Positions 12,083 to 25,110 of a DNA stretch of 64,000 nucleotides are shown in pieces; position 1 is the first letter of the stretch, and the number at the start of each line of letters is the position of its first letter. The notes beneath the pieces are model-generated. The model saw only the letters and a program-made list of their open reading frames with translations. It searched no databases and had not been told where the DNA came from. A program made the translations under genes and the position numbers. Origin of the DNA: Astrocystis sublimbata (lineage: Eukaryota > Ascomycota > Sordariomycetes > Xylariales > Xylariaceae); NCBI GenBank assembly GCA_022453515.1, contig JAJNNY010000035.1:186001-250000 (forward strand). Reading direction: 5' to 3'.

Positions 12083-13709
12083 ATGTCTTTCCGCCTGTTC
12101 GTCAGGAGCGGCGGCACCGCGCCTTGTGCTGCATCTCCCTTTCGAAGACCCAACCTCACCATGCCTCTCCGAGCGAAAATACTAGACTCCAGAACAGGCT
12201 CAACGGCCCAGGTACGCTCATCAATCATCGCTCAACTGCCCACTGCCCACTGGCTCACCATCCTCTACTGCGCAGATGTCCACCAATCCCCTCGTCGCCG
12301 CCACCAAGCATATCAGGGAGCTGCCCAGCGACGACCCTCGCGATGTCGTCTTCAGCAACCTCTACGGCTTGCGCACCATCGAACTGAACCGACCGGAAAA
12401 ACTAAATTCTTTAAACGCCTCCATGATTCGGAAGATATTCCCCCGGTTAGTAGAGTGGGAGCAATCGGATCTGGCTAATGTTATCGTCATGAAAGGCGCT
12501 GCGGATCCCACAGGCGACAAGAAAAAGGCACTCTGCGCTGGCGGCGACGTCACAGCACTCGCACAGCAGAACATGGAAGGGCCAGGCGGTCGCCAGAAAT
12601 CTCTCGACTACTTCGCCCTCGAATACAAACTGAACCACTATATTGCTACCTATAACAAGCCATACATTGCCTTCATGGACGGCATCACTATGGGCGGCGG
12701 CGTCGGACTGAGTATACATGCGCCATTCCGAATCGCCACCGAGCGGACCGTCTTTGCCATGCCCGAGACCACCATAGGCTTCTTTCCCGATGTCGGCGCC
12801 TCATTCTTCCTTCCTCGCATGAACGGCTCTGTAGGAACATACCTGGCCCTTACGAGCAACCGGTTGACGGGAGCTAATGTCTATTACTCGGGCGTCGCCA
12901 CCCATTACTTGCACTCGACAAGTTTACCTAACCTGGAGTTGCGCCTGGCTGAACTGCGATTCAACGACCATGACTCGACCTTGAAACGCTTGCGGATCAT
13001 CGAGATGACCATTGAGGAGTACAGCACAGGCTTGCCGCATAACGAGGGCATAGTAGTGGGTGGCGAACTCCGACGGGCCATTGACCGCTGCTTCAGCCAG
13101 AAGACCGTGGCCGGAGTAATATCTGCACTGAAGCAGGAGCAGGGCCCGACCAAGGAATGGGCCGAGAAGACTCTGCACACGCTGCATCAGCGATCGCCCA
13201 CAGCTGTACACGTTGCCCTCAGGCAGATGCAGATGGGTGGCAGCTGGACCATCGCCGAGACCTTCAAGAGAGAATACCAGATTGCTGCCCACTTCATGCA
13301 CCACCCTGACTTTGTCGAGGGTGTGTCAGCCCGCTTACTGTCCAAGGAGGTTCCCAAGCCAGCCCCCAAATGGCAGCCGGCGAGCCTAGATGATGTGAAC
13401 CCACAAGACGACATTGCAGGCCCATTTTTCGAGCCAAGGAAAGGCGTGGACGGGCTCGAGCTCGTGCCGGATCGGGAGAACTTCAAAGACTATCCAACTG
13501 CGTACCTGGGTGTGCCGACGGACAGTAATGTTAAACATGTTATAGAGCAAGGCGGACAAACCACCAAATCTGTGGTTGATAAGTTTATCGACATACAGAG
13601 CGGGAGGCAAGGCACCGAGAAGATTGTGAAGGAAATCTTGGCTCGAAATACCACTGTAGAGGAAAATGGTATACTGAGATGGAATGCTGAGATACAGGAA
13701 AATGTATAG
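12083..13709 (+). CDS. EHD3: 3-hydroxyisobutyryl-CoA hydrolase, mitochondrial
   Basis: Exons 12083-12211 and 12276-13709 join in phase 0 across a 64-nt intron, giving 520 residues. The enzyme is a crotonase-fold thioesterase of valine breakdown. The first exon encodes an Arg-rich, acid-poor leader (MSFRLFVRSGG...SPFRRP) that looks like a mitochondrial presequence. The catalytic core follows: ELNRPEKLNSLNASM, the CAGGDVTALAQ segment, the oxyanion region MDGITMGGGVGLS, and AMPETTIGFFPDVGASFFL with the Glu and Asp typical of hydrolases rather than hydratases. A second in-frame ATG at 12161 could give a form without the leader. The C-terminal half holds the HIBCH-specific extension, so a plain enoyl-CoA hydratase is unlikely. 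Confidence 0.92.
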
Positions 13710-14859
13710 AATAGTATCACGTTGATGCATCCATCTTGTAAATTAATCTCTGTACTATTGACGATAATGGATGCAGATATTTTGACTCTGGGGCTGACGC
13801 TGATGGTTGGCTGCATACCCCATAAAGAAGGCAGGCTGCAACGGAGATAAGAGGTTCGATAAGACGCTGGAACTGTAGATGACCTCGATTGAGTTGCATG
13901 TTCATGGTTGAGTCATCCAGATGGAGAATAAGGAAATTGTGGGGCCTCGATCAATAGCGGCAGTATATAAAGATCGGGATGTCCCCGGCTAGGATGGAAA
14001 GGCGGACGGGAAACTCGCACCAAAGCTTTGTGTTGTGTTATGGTGTGAAGAGACTCGTTCGGCGTTTGATTCCTGGCCTCGATCTCTCGAGCGGCACACA
14101 GTCGAACGGTAACCTCGCGGTAAGCTCCGAGTGGGGCACGCATCTAGCTATCAAACAGGGCCTGTGCGTTCGCGGCCCCACTGTGCTGCAAGTCTTTGGA
14201 CCTGACAGCGCCTGCGGTCTGGCCAGTATACATTAAGTACCTGCCCCAGGCATCTCGCACTAAACCGAAAAGAGCTATCAAGCTGGCCCCCAGCCACCCA
14301 GCTGAGGGGTGACGTCGGGCCAACGCGGGCGACCCTTGACGCGCTACAACACCAAAGCTCTGCACCTAACGCGCATTCCACGCGCGTCACTACACGAACC
14401 TTGCCCTGGTACCTGCATCCACCCATTAAACTTAGCGGCCCGCCTTGTACCTCTGCCAACACAATAGTGGAACATTCCCATTCCACTTCCACTCTCTTTT
14501 CCACCTTGGAACCTCAAACCAACCTGCATCCTCTCGCCTCTGCTATCTGACAATTGTTTCCCAATTGCCCACCTCTTACATATCACCAGTCATTACCTAC
14601 CTACCTAAGGTACCTCTTGATCATCTGGGGCATTTCCTGTTGGTCTACTCGATTCCAATCTCACCAACCACGCAACCTCGAACTAGACACGTTCTAAAAC
14701 ACGACACAACCCTCGCAGCATCGCTGGCGATCCAACCCAATATCAATGACGAGTGGAACTCGATAGTTCATTACATATTTTGCAGCTTTTCAAATTAGCC
14801 AGGTTCGAGAAACCTGCCGACTCCCATCGAACATCGCTCACGCCGACCCGACGACGGCC
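13710..14859. other. Intergenic / long 5' leader of the Ams2/Spt21-type gene
   Basis: 1.15 kb. The last 400 bp are C/T-rich and contain an ACCTACCTAAGGTACCT motif (14594-14616). Short ATGs before 14860 (for example 14753) could act as uORFs or lie in an unspliced 5' UTR. No separate gene supported. Confidence 0.5.
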
Positions 14860-17800
14860 ATGGCACACAACAACGGATCGTGGGAGTCTGCCGCTCCCGC
14901 CGGCGACGAGTGCGCGCCCCAGGTCCGACCGATGGGATGTAAGAGGCCACATAGACTCGCCAACCTCGCCGATTCTAATCTCATTGCTAACCCATGGCAC
15001 AGTGAAAGTCCACTACACGTTCGACAAGGCAAACCAGGAACGCTGCCTCGCTCGATGGCCTCAAATCATTCACATCCAAACCATCCCTGTGGATGCCCAG
15101 ACAATTGGAGTCATCGACCTGGGCCTGTGTCTGCAGGCAGTCGCCCAGTGTAGCCCAGAGGTCGTCGGGGACGAAGATAAGGACTACGCCATCTACGCAA
15201 CCGATTACTCCGAGCCGGATACCCCGTTAGTGGGACAAGGCTTGCTGTCTCGAGGACTCCGTCAGGAACCAGAGTCACGCGAGTCCAAGCTGATAACAGG
15301 GAGAGTCACAAAGAATCTGCTTGCTATTTTTGGCAATGGCATCAAGGAGACGCTGGAGGTCAAGCTGAAGCTGACCGCCATATCAAAACTACCTCGAAGT
15401 GAACCTTTATCTCGACCACCATCGGCCATGGCGCAGCCACCCAACTTCGCAGCATCCTCGTCTGCTCTGTCCGAAAGCGGCGAATGGGGCGCCTTCGTTC
15501 AGTCTCAGCCCGGATTGCACTCCCAGCGGCAGTCGGCGCCTTTACCGAACCTACCCACACTCGCTCCGGCACCTGTACGGCCTCATCACTCGAGTTTCGA
15601 TAACAGAAACGAATATACGCCCCATTATCAGCCTCTGCAGCCGGCGCCTAGCAGCCGGCCCAGCTCGGTTGGCCCAATTCCCAAGGAACAGCACCCGACA
15701 ATTTTCAGGCAGACAACGCCACTTGCCCCTACAAGAAGAACTCCCGCCGCCGAGGAAACTGCACCAAGCCAACCTATCCCAAAAATCGTGAAGCCCAAAA
15801 CTCAGTCTAGGCCTAATTCTCGGGCGTCCAGTCGACCACCTACTGGCAGACCTCGGGGCCGTCCCAGGAAACGACCTCTTGCGAGCGAAGGTCATACATC
15901 GGGCTATGAAGATGGAACTGATGGGGACGACGCACCTATGCCTGCCAAGAAGAGAGCCACGACCACCCAGGTGGAGAGGAGCAATTCAGCAACATTCGGA
16001 TCTGCTCCGGAGTCTCTTCGTGTTGCAGCCAGCACCGCTGGTTCCATCCGCAACTTCAGACCAGTTCTGCCTGCTGGGGATGCATCCGCAAGAAGTCACC
16101 TACAAGAGGAGGGTCCTAGAGCGCCAACTCCAGTGCCTGAACCACGTTTCCAAGGACACCCCAATTCTAGAATCATGCCTCAAAGCAATCTCAATCAGCA
16201 GGCTATGGCGTTCCAACCCGCAGAAGGCATGATGAACCAGTCATTCATAAGCCTCAACAGCTCAATGACCCACGACGCTAGATCGCCAGTAGATTCGGTT
16301 GCCCCTTCACCCTTCAGTGATGATGCTAGCCCTGCCGATATCAGCTCATCACCGCCTGTGCCGAGATCAGTTATGTATAGTATGCAGTCTAGCCCCGCTC
16401 CGTCGAGTCCAGTCCTGCCACCAATGCGGCCACCTGTTCAGCATGCAGATTCTGGTTTCATGAGTGGCGGATTAGAGGGAAGCAGTCGAGTAGAAGAGGA
16501 CACTGGCAGAAAGATCACTGCCGTGCCAGTTCCCCTGGTCACAGTAGCAACAAAACCAAAGCCTCGCCGGAGTCGCGCTAAGAAGCAAGAACCGAAGCCA
16601 CAACAAGCCCTACAGATACATAACGAAACTCCTGGGCCTCCTGAACTGCTACCGCAAACATCTATCTACAACCCGCCTCGTCCCCAGGGAGGGAGAAAGA
16701 AGTCGATTGCCGATACACCCATGACGACCGAGTCTCCTATTGAAGTTTCTATTGAAGATTCCATCAATACCAGAGGGCCGGAAACGATGGAGTCCATCGA
16801 AGCAGGGATGGAGGAACAGCCAATGCAGGAAGCAGAACAAATGCAAGACAGCATGCCTCCTATTGATTTTGATGCTCTAGAGGCAGCCTTAAACGATTAC
16901 CCAAACGATCAACAATTCATGAATATAGGCGCGCTGGAAATGGTCAGCTCTTTCAGCCCAGCTGATGACACTGTTCCCCCGGTCGTTGATACTCCGCAGC
17001 CCGATAGCTTGAACGAGGGCAAGATGGAACCGCCCGCTGTGCCTACGCCCGCTACGGAGCCATCTGTTGAGCCGGAACTCCCAGCGGTTCCTGCCAGTGA
17101 TCCCGCTGTGCCGCAGTCCCTACAGAGCATGCCTAGTATGCTGGGCGGGCCCCACCCTCAGACAGACGCTGTCGATGGCATGGAATCACGGATGAACAAG
17201 AACTACGTCAAACGACAGGCGATAAAGCAGAAACTGGAAGAGGCCGTCGCTATGGGTCAAATGCCCTCATTTTGTAGCAATTGCGGTGCCCTTCAAACGC
17301 CGACATGGCGCAAAATCTGGAAGCAAGAGTGTCACGGGGTCCCCGAATACCACGAGTATTCCGAGAAACCTGGTCATGTCACTGCTATTAACGTGCTGGA
17401 GAGAGACGATGCCGGCCAAGTCACATTATACGAAACCATCAAGAAGTCCTTAGGCCCTACAGACGACAAGAGCAAGTGGACTGAAACCATATTGTGCAAT
17501 CGTAAGTGTAGTTAATTGTGTGGGTTTGGGGCGTGGCCAATTCTAATGGTTTAATAGCTTGTGGAATATGGTTTTCCAAATGGAAGTCACATCGTCCCGC
17601 AGAAAAGTGGGAGAAAGATGAACAGAGACTTACCCAGACGCGAAAGAAGCGGGCAGCTGGCGGCGGAGCCTCGCGTTCTAAGAAGGGTAGGGCAAAGAGC
17701 GAAAGTCAAACAAATCTTCCCTCCGAGGCATACCCGCAAACAGATCCAATTGGGCCATCGGATGCGCCTCAGTCGCCCAAGGAACCTACCACATCGATAC

Positions 17801-18777
17801 CGAATGCTGATCAGGACGACAACGTGTCCGAGAATGGCTCTGGGCGGAATCGTAAAAGAACCAGCAGCGAACCCAAAGACCAAGGATCGACCCATTCCCG
17901 CACATCTCGAGCCAGCGGCACAGCAATGAGCCCTATCGATCTCGATGATGAGCTCGGGGTGACGCGCCGCTTGCTCTTCCCTTCCCCAAGAAAGCCCGGA
18001 GAGCAGAAGGTTCTTGGCGAAGTCGCCGTCAACATCGTGCAAACTGGCCCCAAGGCAATCGAGATCACGGATGTGGAGAAGAAGGGAGACCGCCCCAGAC
18101 ACCAGACCCCAGAGCCGCCCAGCCACGATATTTCCGATCTCTTTGGCCCAACCCCACGGCCTTCCACACCGCCCCCCAATAAAGGCGTCAACGGTGCGCC
18201 TTTCAAAACCCCAACTCGACCGACCCCAAGCCACCGCCCAGTCACTAGAAGCGTATCTAAGAGTATGCGATCTACAAGGTCTCTTGCATCACCGAGCCAG
18301 AGACTTCTGGAGCGAACTCCCACTCGTACACCATCACGCAAAACGCCCCGATCAGGAATGTTCTCCAACTCCATCCTCCGGCGCTCGCCCCGACACCAAC
18401 TTCCTCTCGAGGCCATGGGAGACAGCAGCCTAGGCACACCCCTCACGCATTCCATCAACCAAATGTTCTCCGACGCAGATCATCTCCTCATGCCCAGTCC
18501 GTCGCGCGGCGGCTTCGAGATCGACTTCAGCTCACTCCCGCACCTCGATAACATCGATCAGGCTACGGGGCTGCCGCACTTCGATTTCTCCGCACTTCTC
18601 GCGACCGACTCCCTCATGCCGAGCTCGCCGACCGCTATTAGAAATAGCGAGTTGCTGGGCTTCGGCGGAAGTCTCGAATTCGATATCGAAGCGCACAATC
18701 TGGATATCTACTCTAGTCCTCGGCGCAGAGACGGCGTTAAGCACGCCGCTACTGAGAACGGGGGAAGCGCGCAATAG
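14860..18777 (+). CDS. Ams2/Spt21-family GATA-type zinc finger protein
   Basis: Three exons, 14860-14938, 15003-17501 and 17558-18777, with matching phases, encode 1265 residues. The N-terminal 120 residues resemble the Ams2/Spt21 N-terminal domain: KVHYTFDKANQERCLARWP, TIGVIDLGLCLQAVAQCSPE and YATDYSEPDTPLVGQGLLS. Fission yeast Ams2 activates histone genes and supports CENP-A loading; budding yeast Spt21 controls histone genes and silencing, so a nuclear role in histone transcription is inferred. Around residue 310 there is an AT-hook-like RGRPRKRP. Near residue 783 a GATA-like finger starts (CSNCG) and closes about 70 residues later (CNPCG), far wider than the usual 17-18 spacing; the second intron falls inside the closing pair. 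The rest is Ser/Pro/Gln-rich and probably disordered. Confidence 0.85.
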
Positions 18778-19553
18778 CTGAGCGCACGCTTGTTCTGTTC
18801 TGGGCTTATGGCGTCTGGGATTTTTTTGGGTTTGCGATGATGTGTGGATGTATATACGTGCCAACGGTTGATTGATTGATGGGAATTTTATGGGAATCCA
18901 TGGATGGATGAAGGGAATACCCTGGTCAACGGATGGATGGGAATGGCGTTTGGGCTGGAAAGCGTTTTGCTATTACGTGTTTGTATTGAACAAACATATC
19001 TTTATCTCTGCTTTTGCCAGTAAGGTTGAGGCGAATATTCTGGGTGGATGGAATTTATAGGCAACGAATGCTAGGCAACGAATGCTTGCTATTACATACT
19101 TAGGTAGTTTAGAAGCAAGCGATTGCCTTCATATGGCTTCAAATCAAGTATTGTCTCTCTATCTCGATGTGAATTATGCTTGTTTCGGGAAGCTGTTTTT
19201 GTGTTCGTATGATGCTGCGAAATAGGACAATGTATGTGTTCCAAATCTCCTTCCAAGCAAAACCTTTACAAGTAGTACTTAGCTGAAAGCTCTGGGGGAC
19301 CTCACATTATACCAGTGTTTGAGCAAAACATCAAGGAATAATTATAGTGTATGGACAAATTTGGGAGCTGGGGGAGCAGTTTTTATCACTCAAGTCGTCA
19401 CAAGACAAACACTTAAGATGGAAGTGCTTTAGACTTGCTTAAACTTGTAGCGCTCGCTTCCTACTTAGACTGTTGGACATTTCCAGTGCCTTCCCATATT
19501 CATATGATTTTTCATTCTTATACACCAGATATGCTGCGATGAAGTAATGTATC
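18778..19553. other. Convergent 3' region
   Basis: 776 bp between convergent genes, T-rich with GGATGG repeats near 18890-18950. No gene seen. Confidence 0.6.
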
Positions 19554-21643
19554 TCAGCGGCTGCTCTTCTTTGATGGATCATAGTACCTAAACCAGGGCA
19601 TGAAGAAAGCGACCAACATAGCTATACCAGCGAAGGGGACACCAATCACAAATGCAGAACGCAGCGCATTGTCGTAGCTCTGTATAATGCCTCTTTGCGT
19701 GGCGATCGGAAACTTGGCGATAGCTTCGCTGCTCGCACCCGCAGACAGGACCATCTGCGGATCGAGCTCGGGGATGAACTGCTGGAGGGCCTGCAATAGC
19801 TTATTCTGGAAGACAGATTGTGCGATGGGGAGCAAGAAGGCGCTGCCTAGAGATTGCGCGACTATATATCGTAGTGGCGTTAGCACAACTTAAATTGAAT
19901 GATTTAAGAGATATGGGAAAAAAGAAAGGAAGAAAAGAGATCGCAAACGAACAAATAATAAAAGGCGTCGCCGTCGCCACATCCCTCGTCTTCACCACGA
20001 CCTGCGACAGCAAAAGCGGAATAGTCAGACACAAGCCGACCCCAACGCCCAGGACGATCTGAAAGCCGATCCAGCGGCCCATGCTCGTGTCCTCGTCAAG
20101 CAAAGTGAACAGGCCGGACCCGATAGCCGCAATGGCAGGGCCGAGGATGAGAAAGGGGTTGTGGACCCCTGTGGTGGTGATTACGCCCGCGACGACGATC
20201 TGGGTGATGGTGAGGCTGAGGATGACGGGGATGAGGCGGACGCCGGAGGAGATGGCTGAGACGCCGCGCTCGGCTTGGAAGTAGATGGGGAGGTAGAAGA
20301 GGGCGAGGTTGAAGCTGCCTGCGATGCTAGTATTTATTGAACAGATATGAGTCAGTGTTCGTTCATACTCTTGCTTTGGGGTGAACTGCGTTGCCGTGTT
20401 CACGACGACATGTGCATAGTACTCACAAAAACTCGAAAATCGCACCGACGATCAAGACCCTGTTCGTCATAAAGTCCGGCACGATAAGTGCCCGATCTCC
20501 CTGCAGCCACTGGTCAACGCCGAATACGACAAGAAATAATGGCGTCGCCACCAAGAGGCCCACGACGTCCGGTGCTTCCCATGGTTTCTCTACGCCGCCC
20601 CATCGTAGGGCAAAGGTGAAGGAGACGATGGCGGCAGAGATTAGCAGAGCCCCAGGGAGGTCCATCTGTAATAGCCTCTCCTTCAATGGTGTGGGCGTCG
20701 GAGCTGCGGCCTTGGGAGCGCGGAAACCGAGGATGATGGCTAGGGCTGCGATGGCGCCGAAGGGGAGGTTGATGTAGAAGCTAATGTATTACAGTAAGTA
20801 CTCAAGTTGATGAGATCGGCCCGTAGGAGTAAAAGATAAAGTTGGGGTTTGCCTCATTATGTTAATGAGGATGAAGGGGATCTCCCCTTACTCACCACCA
20901 GCGCCAGGTAACATTCTGCGTAAACGCCCCTCCGATCAACGGACCGACAACCGAGGCGACTGCAAACGTCGCAGAGAGCGAACTCGTCATCGCTGGTCTT
21001 ATGCGCGGTCTAGAAGATAGGGATATGATGATGAAGCAGCCTCCGAAGATGCCGGCGCAGCCTGTGCCTGTGACGGCTCGACCGGCGATGAATGCGTTGC
21101 TGTTGGGTGCGAGTGCTGTCGTGAGCGTAATCATCAGTATACGGACGGATAACTCAACATCGTGAGTCTTGCATAATTCAGAAGTTAAAACAGGGACGTA
21201 CCGCAGATCAGACTACCTACTTCGAAAACAAAAATGCCAATGAGAAAGACGATCTTCACGGGGAAGTATTTATACGCTTTCCCCCACACGGACTGTAGGG
21301 CCGCAAGGGGGAAGAACATGGCCGAGCCATACCAGCCCACGTCTCCGAGACTGTGGAATTCATCTGTGATGGATGGAATGGCTGTTGTTATGATGGTCTA
21401 GTGAGAGTGAGTAGTCAGAAAAGCGAACAATTGAGACTATGCATGGACTTAGAGTAATCCGTATTGCATCGAATGTGTTCTGGTTGGGAAACGCACCGTA
21501 TCCAGGGATGCCAGGAAGATGCTGAGAACGAGAGCCACGACGATGGCTGTCAGGCGCAAGCCTCCGGGGTACTCGTCTTCGTCGATGTGGTCGAGTGCGT
21601 CGTTAACCTCACGGTCCTCCACAACCGCGTCTTTGGACGACAT
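19554..21643 (-). CDS. MFS drug/toxin efflux transporter (DHA2 type, 14 TM)
   Basis: Six exons (21643-21497, 21397-21202, 21115-20896, 20780-20427, 20326-19953, 19861-19554) fit in phase and give 532 residues, the usual size for 14-TM H+-antiporters of fungi. The protein has a charged cytosolic N-terminus, a first TM ending in SIFLASLDT followed by [10 protein letters not shown], the [20 protein letters not shown] segment, the antiporter motif C stretch [12 protein letters not shown], the [12 protein letters not shown] junction, and the SGVRLIPVI and [10 protein letters not shown] segments of this family. It probably exports a small molecule at the plasma or vacuolar membrane; substrate unknown. 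It sits 382 bp from a flavin monooxygenase on the same strand, so the pair may handle one compound. The gene is intact, unlike several neighbours to its right. Confidence 0.9.
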
Positions 21644-22025
21644 GGTATCTTTGATGAGTTCAGCTTCTTGGAACTGCAGTTCGTTCGTGAATCTGCAACT
21701 GGGTTTACTGCTGTCGATAGCCTAGGTGATGATTATTATCTGCGTTTCTTGCACTATGTTGGTTCCTCGAAGCAAGATTGTAGACTAAGTAGGTACCTTA
21801 GGTAGACAGTTATTCTTCCACTCTTATCGAATATGAGACAACGATTGAACTTGCGGTACATATTGACGTTGAATGCTACGGGGACTGCTTGTTGGTCTGA
21901 ACCACTTCGGATGAACTGATATGTAGACTATAAATAGTTACTGATATACCTGTCGAACCAACAAGGCGCGCAACCACCATAATACCAAACCAACGAACCC
22001 AACCAACAGGCCAATCGCGGTCGGA
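21644..22025. other. Promoter region of the MFS gene
   Basis: 382 bp between the FMO stop and the MFS start, both minus strand. It carries an AGGTACCTTAGGT motif at about 21789-21806, some 150 bp upstream of the MFS ATG. Confidence 0.5.
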
Positions 22026-23975
22026 TTAGATCATAGGTGCATTAGTGTTGGGATATCGCAAACGACACTCCAACGGCTCCTTGTTCATTCGCACCAGATA
22101 CTGATGCCACACCTTGCCTAGATCAGCAGGCAAAATCGGGGCAAACATGTTCCCCAGCCAGCCCTTCTCGCGATGCCTCGTGACGCTGATTTCATCTAAA
22201 AGTCTATCTACGTAAGGGACGCTATCAAAAGCAGCGAAGTTCCCAAGCTCACCATTTGACAGATAGCGCCGCTTATTCCAGGCAATCATGTGCGCGATAT
22301 CAGCTTCCCTCTCAGCTACGGAGGCAAGGGGAAACGCCTTATCCCAGTAGGCCACTGCCCAGATCGCCTGCGCCTCGGCTGTAAACAGCTTGGCACCGGC
22401 TACAATGTAATTCATGAAGAGAATCGAGTCATCGCGTACGGGCGCCATGGTGTGGTAGAGTCTGTAAGGCGTCCGCGTTTCGTGTCTGTGGTAGTGTTTT
22501 GGTGGCCTTCTGAGCATGACGAACCGCTTTAAGACCTGTTTGTCTGCATCGCCGACTAGCTTCTCCCACTTTGCAGTCTCCTCTTGCGGCTCGAGATCTT
22601 TGGGATACGGCAGTCCTAGTTCTATTAGTGTGCTATTATCGAACATCTGAAACCCGGGGCTCCAGCCTGTTCCGCACAAGATAGCGTCGCAGGAGAAATG
22701 GGTGCCATCCTCGTCGTTGAGATAGAGCTCATTTCCACTCAAGAGCTTCACATTGGCGCGATGAACGTAGACTTTTTCCGCAACAAGGGGCCAGAAGTCT
22801 GTGAAGTGGCACCCCCCGGCGGTCCCGTTCTGCCAGATTATCCTTGAATATGTTAATATGTTCTGCAATGAATTTAACATCTGCAAATGCAGCGTAGAAA
22901 AACTCACTCATTGTCATATTCAAGTTTTTCAAATCCCTTGTCGCTCTTCCTCTCTCGATAACCGGCATACTTGCGGACCGTGTTATCCAGCGCCGAGCAG
23001 ACCTTAGTCACAAGCTTTGCCCCTATGCTAGTGCTATGGAGCAAGCATGTCCACCATGACCGGTAGGGAATGAAATAGCACGGCTGCAGCGATGCCATGA
23101 TTCTTGCTTGCGAAGCTTCCACTCCGTTTCTGTACGGCGTAGGTAAGTCGATAGGCGCGAATGCTGCTGCCCCAAGTGAACCATTACCAGTCTTGCGAAT
23201 GATCCACGATACCGTCTTGCCGGCTTTCACTGTCTCGTACACCATGTCAGCGGCCGACTTGCCTGCGCCGATGACGGCGACGTGCTGGATCGACTTGTCT
23301 TGGACGACGTCAGATTGGCCATAGTCAATCGAGTGGATGATCTTCCCCTGGAAGTGCGCTTTGCCGGGGAAGTCAGGCATGTTGGGAACAGAAGTTCCAT
23401 TTGCCATCATAAGTCTCGGGGCCGACATTGATCGTCGGACTTTGCTGGCCGTGTCGACGCACAAAAGTTGCCATTCTCCGTTGATCTTCTCGATTTTCTG
23501 AACGTCGGTGTTGAACTGGATTCGTTCTCGTAGCGGCTGCCCAGCATGCTCCATGAAATCGACATATTTCTCAAGATACTCTGTTGTATACTTTGCACGG
23601 AACAGGTCATGCATGCAATCTTCAGGCGGCGGTCTCTCCATCTCCATGTCGGAGAACTCTGCAATACCGTGTGTCCATTGTGTCCAAAAGCTGGGATAAT
23701 TTCTCCCTATAAAAAGTCAGAACAAACAGTCACGAATTCCGAAGTTTGGTGAGCCCGCACGCTCGCTCCATACCCCTCCGACACAGTAGTCGCGCTCTAG
23801 GATAGCCAGGTGCGTCTCGGGGTGTGCTTGAAGCAGGCGCTGCGCTGCAATGATCCCCGTGAGGCCCGTAGAGTCGTCAGCCGATTTGATTCGTCGTTAC
23901 AGGGATTGAGATTGGAGACAAACCTGCGCCTACGACGATGACGTCGAATCTGGCTGCACCCTCTGAGGAAGGCAT
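22026..23975 (-). CDS. Flavin-containing monooxygenase-like protein, splice-acceptor defect
   Basis: Four exons (23975-23924, 23865-23761, 23706-22908, 22842-22026) give a coherent 590-residue FAD/NADPH monooxygenase. Features in order are an N-terminal VIVVGAGLTG nucleotide-binding loop, LAILERDYCVGGVWS, the FMO fingerprint FQGKIIHSIDY (FxGxxxHxxxY), the NADPH loop VAVIGAGKSAADM, and ILCGTGW near the C-terminus. The family oxygenates N, S or carbonyl groups. The exon 1/exon 2 join is odd: the place where AG should end intron 1 reads CTACGG, so the acceptor has GG at 23867-23866. Retaining the intron brings a stop codon. The next canonical AG keeps the frame but deletes part of the Gly-rich loop. 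The locus may therefore be inactive, use a rare acceptor, or carry a one-base error. The other introns are canonical. Confidence 0.75.
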
Positions 23976-25110
23976 CACGGCTGCCAAGGAAAAAGGGCCG
24001 CGGGCTGTTTGGGGAGAAATAGGCCGCTCGAACGACGCAGAAAGATATTGCACGCGAGAGGTATGCGGGTTGGTAAATCAACTTATTTGAAGCTCGCTAT
24101 CTTGCTATGTGTAGTTCTATAAGTGACCAGACACTTGCAGCTAACAGCAACCAAACGGCATAACCAACAGTGAACCAACGGTCGGACGTCCTGGGACAAC
24201 CGCCTTCAGGTATAGACGGCCACATACCAACTATGATCGATATCGGTAATTTTGACAAGAGTCATTTTTTCTGCGATTTAGTCGTTGCTTTACCTGCTCT
24301 AATCGTAGACCTTTCTACATCGCTGTTGGTTATGTGAAAATGACTCAATAGCCCCCTTAAAAATTACAAACCTTCGAGCTCCCGCTCTTCGTCGCATGGG
24401 CGGTGGGCAGTGGTCTGCGATATCTATATCATCTTCAATCCACCTTATATGTGATATGATTAGTTTCACAGGCTGTTTTGTAATGACGAAGGTCGTGTAC
24501 TCGGGAGGGCGTTCTGCGCCACGAATGCTGAGTGCAGAGTTGTATTAGGCTTCACCAAGCTCTGATTATACTGGCTGCTTTCATTCGGTAGAGGTTCATC
24601 CTCAAGCGTAGATTGGGGGGCTATGCCATTTGGCATCAGCCATCCGACTTCTGGTATTTGGGTGCATCCGTGTCGTGTTGAGTGCAGCACGCTTGTGGGG
24701 TAATGTTGCGGCGTATATGGGCTGCGAGGGGGCAGTGCTCTGCTGTCTGTCAAGCACTGCCCTCAGATGAACCAGCCTTGGGCCTTAAGCAGCTGCAACC
24801 TGCCACCCCTGGACACAAAGTGCCTGCACGGCCTGCTTCGAAACGTTGTATTGGCGGCCTGGAAATCTGCCTTGGGGTTTTGGGCCTGATTCTCCCTCTT
24901 TATCCTCGTGCTTGAATCGCGTCTCCTTACAGGTTTTATATGCTGTTGCACTTTATTTGGCATTGTTAACTCGAATATGAAGGTAATAAAAGTATTCTAG
25001 GTAGTCAATTATCAAATTGTAATAAACCTGTATTATTGTAACATCCAGTGACTACGTGAGGTAGCGGTCATCATGGTGTAATCTAACATTCCTGATCATA
25101 CACTCTACCC
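23976..25110. other. Intergenic, no gene recognised
   Basis: 1.1 kb. Frames on the minus strand around 24466-24963 are open for up to 95 codons but show no domain and no consistent splicing. Could hold decayed sequence. Confidence 0.45.

Noticed and set aside
13979..14236. 85-codon plus-strand frame before the Ams2/Spt21-type gene
   Set aside because: No domain, no splice partner, no codon pattern like neighbouring genes.
19554..23975. Secondary-metabolite gene cluster (MFS plus FMO, BBE oxidase, 2OG oxygenase)
   Set aside because: No polyketide synthase, NRPS, terpene cyclase, DMATS or cluster regulator in the window; the enzymes are far apart and separated by unrelated or broken genes.
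24466..24963. Minus-strand frames of up to 95 codons
   Set aside because: No recognisable motif and no consistent splicing; may be chance or old decay.
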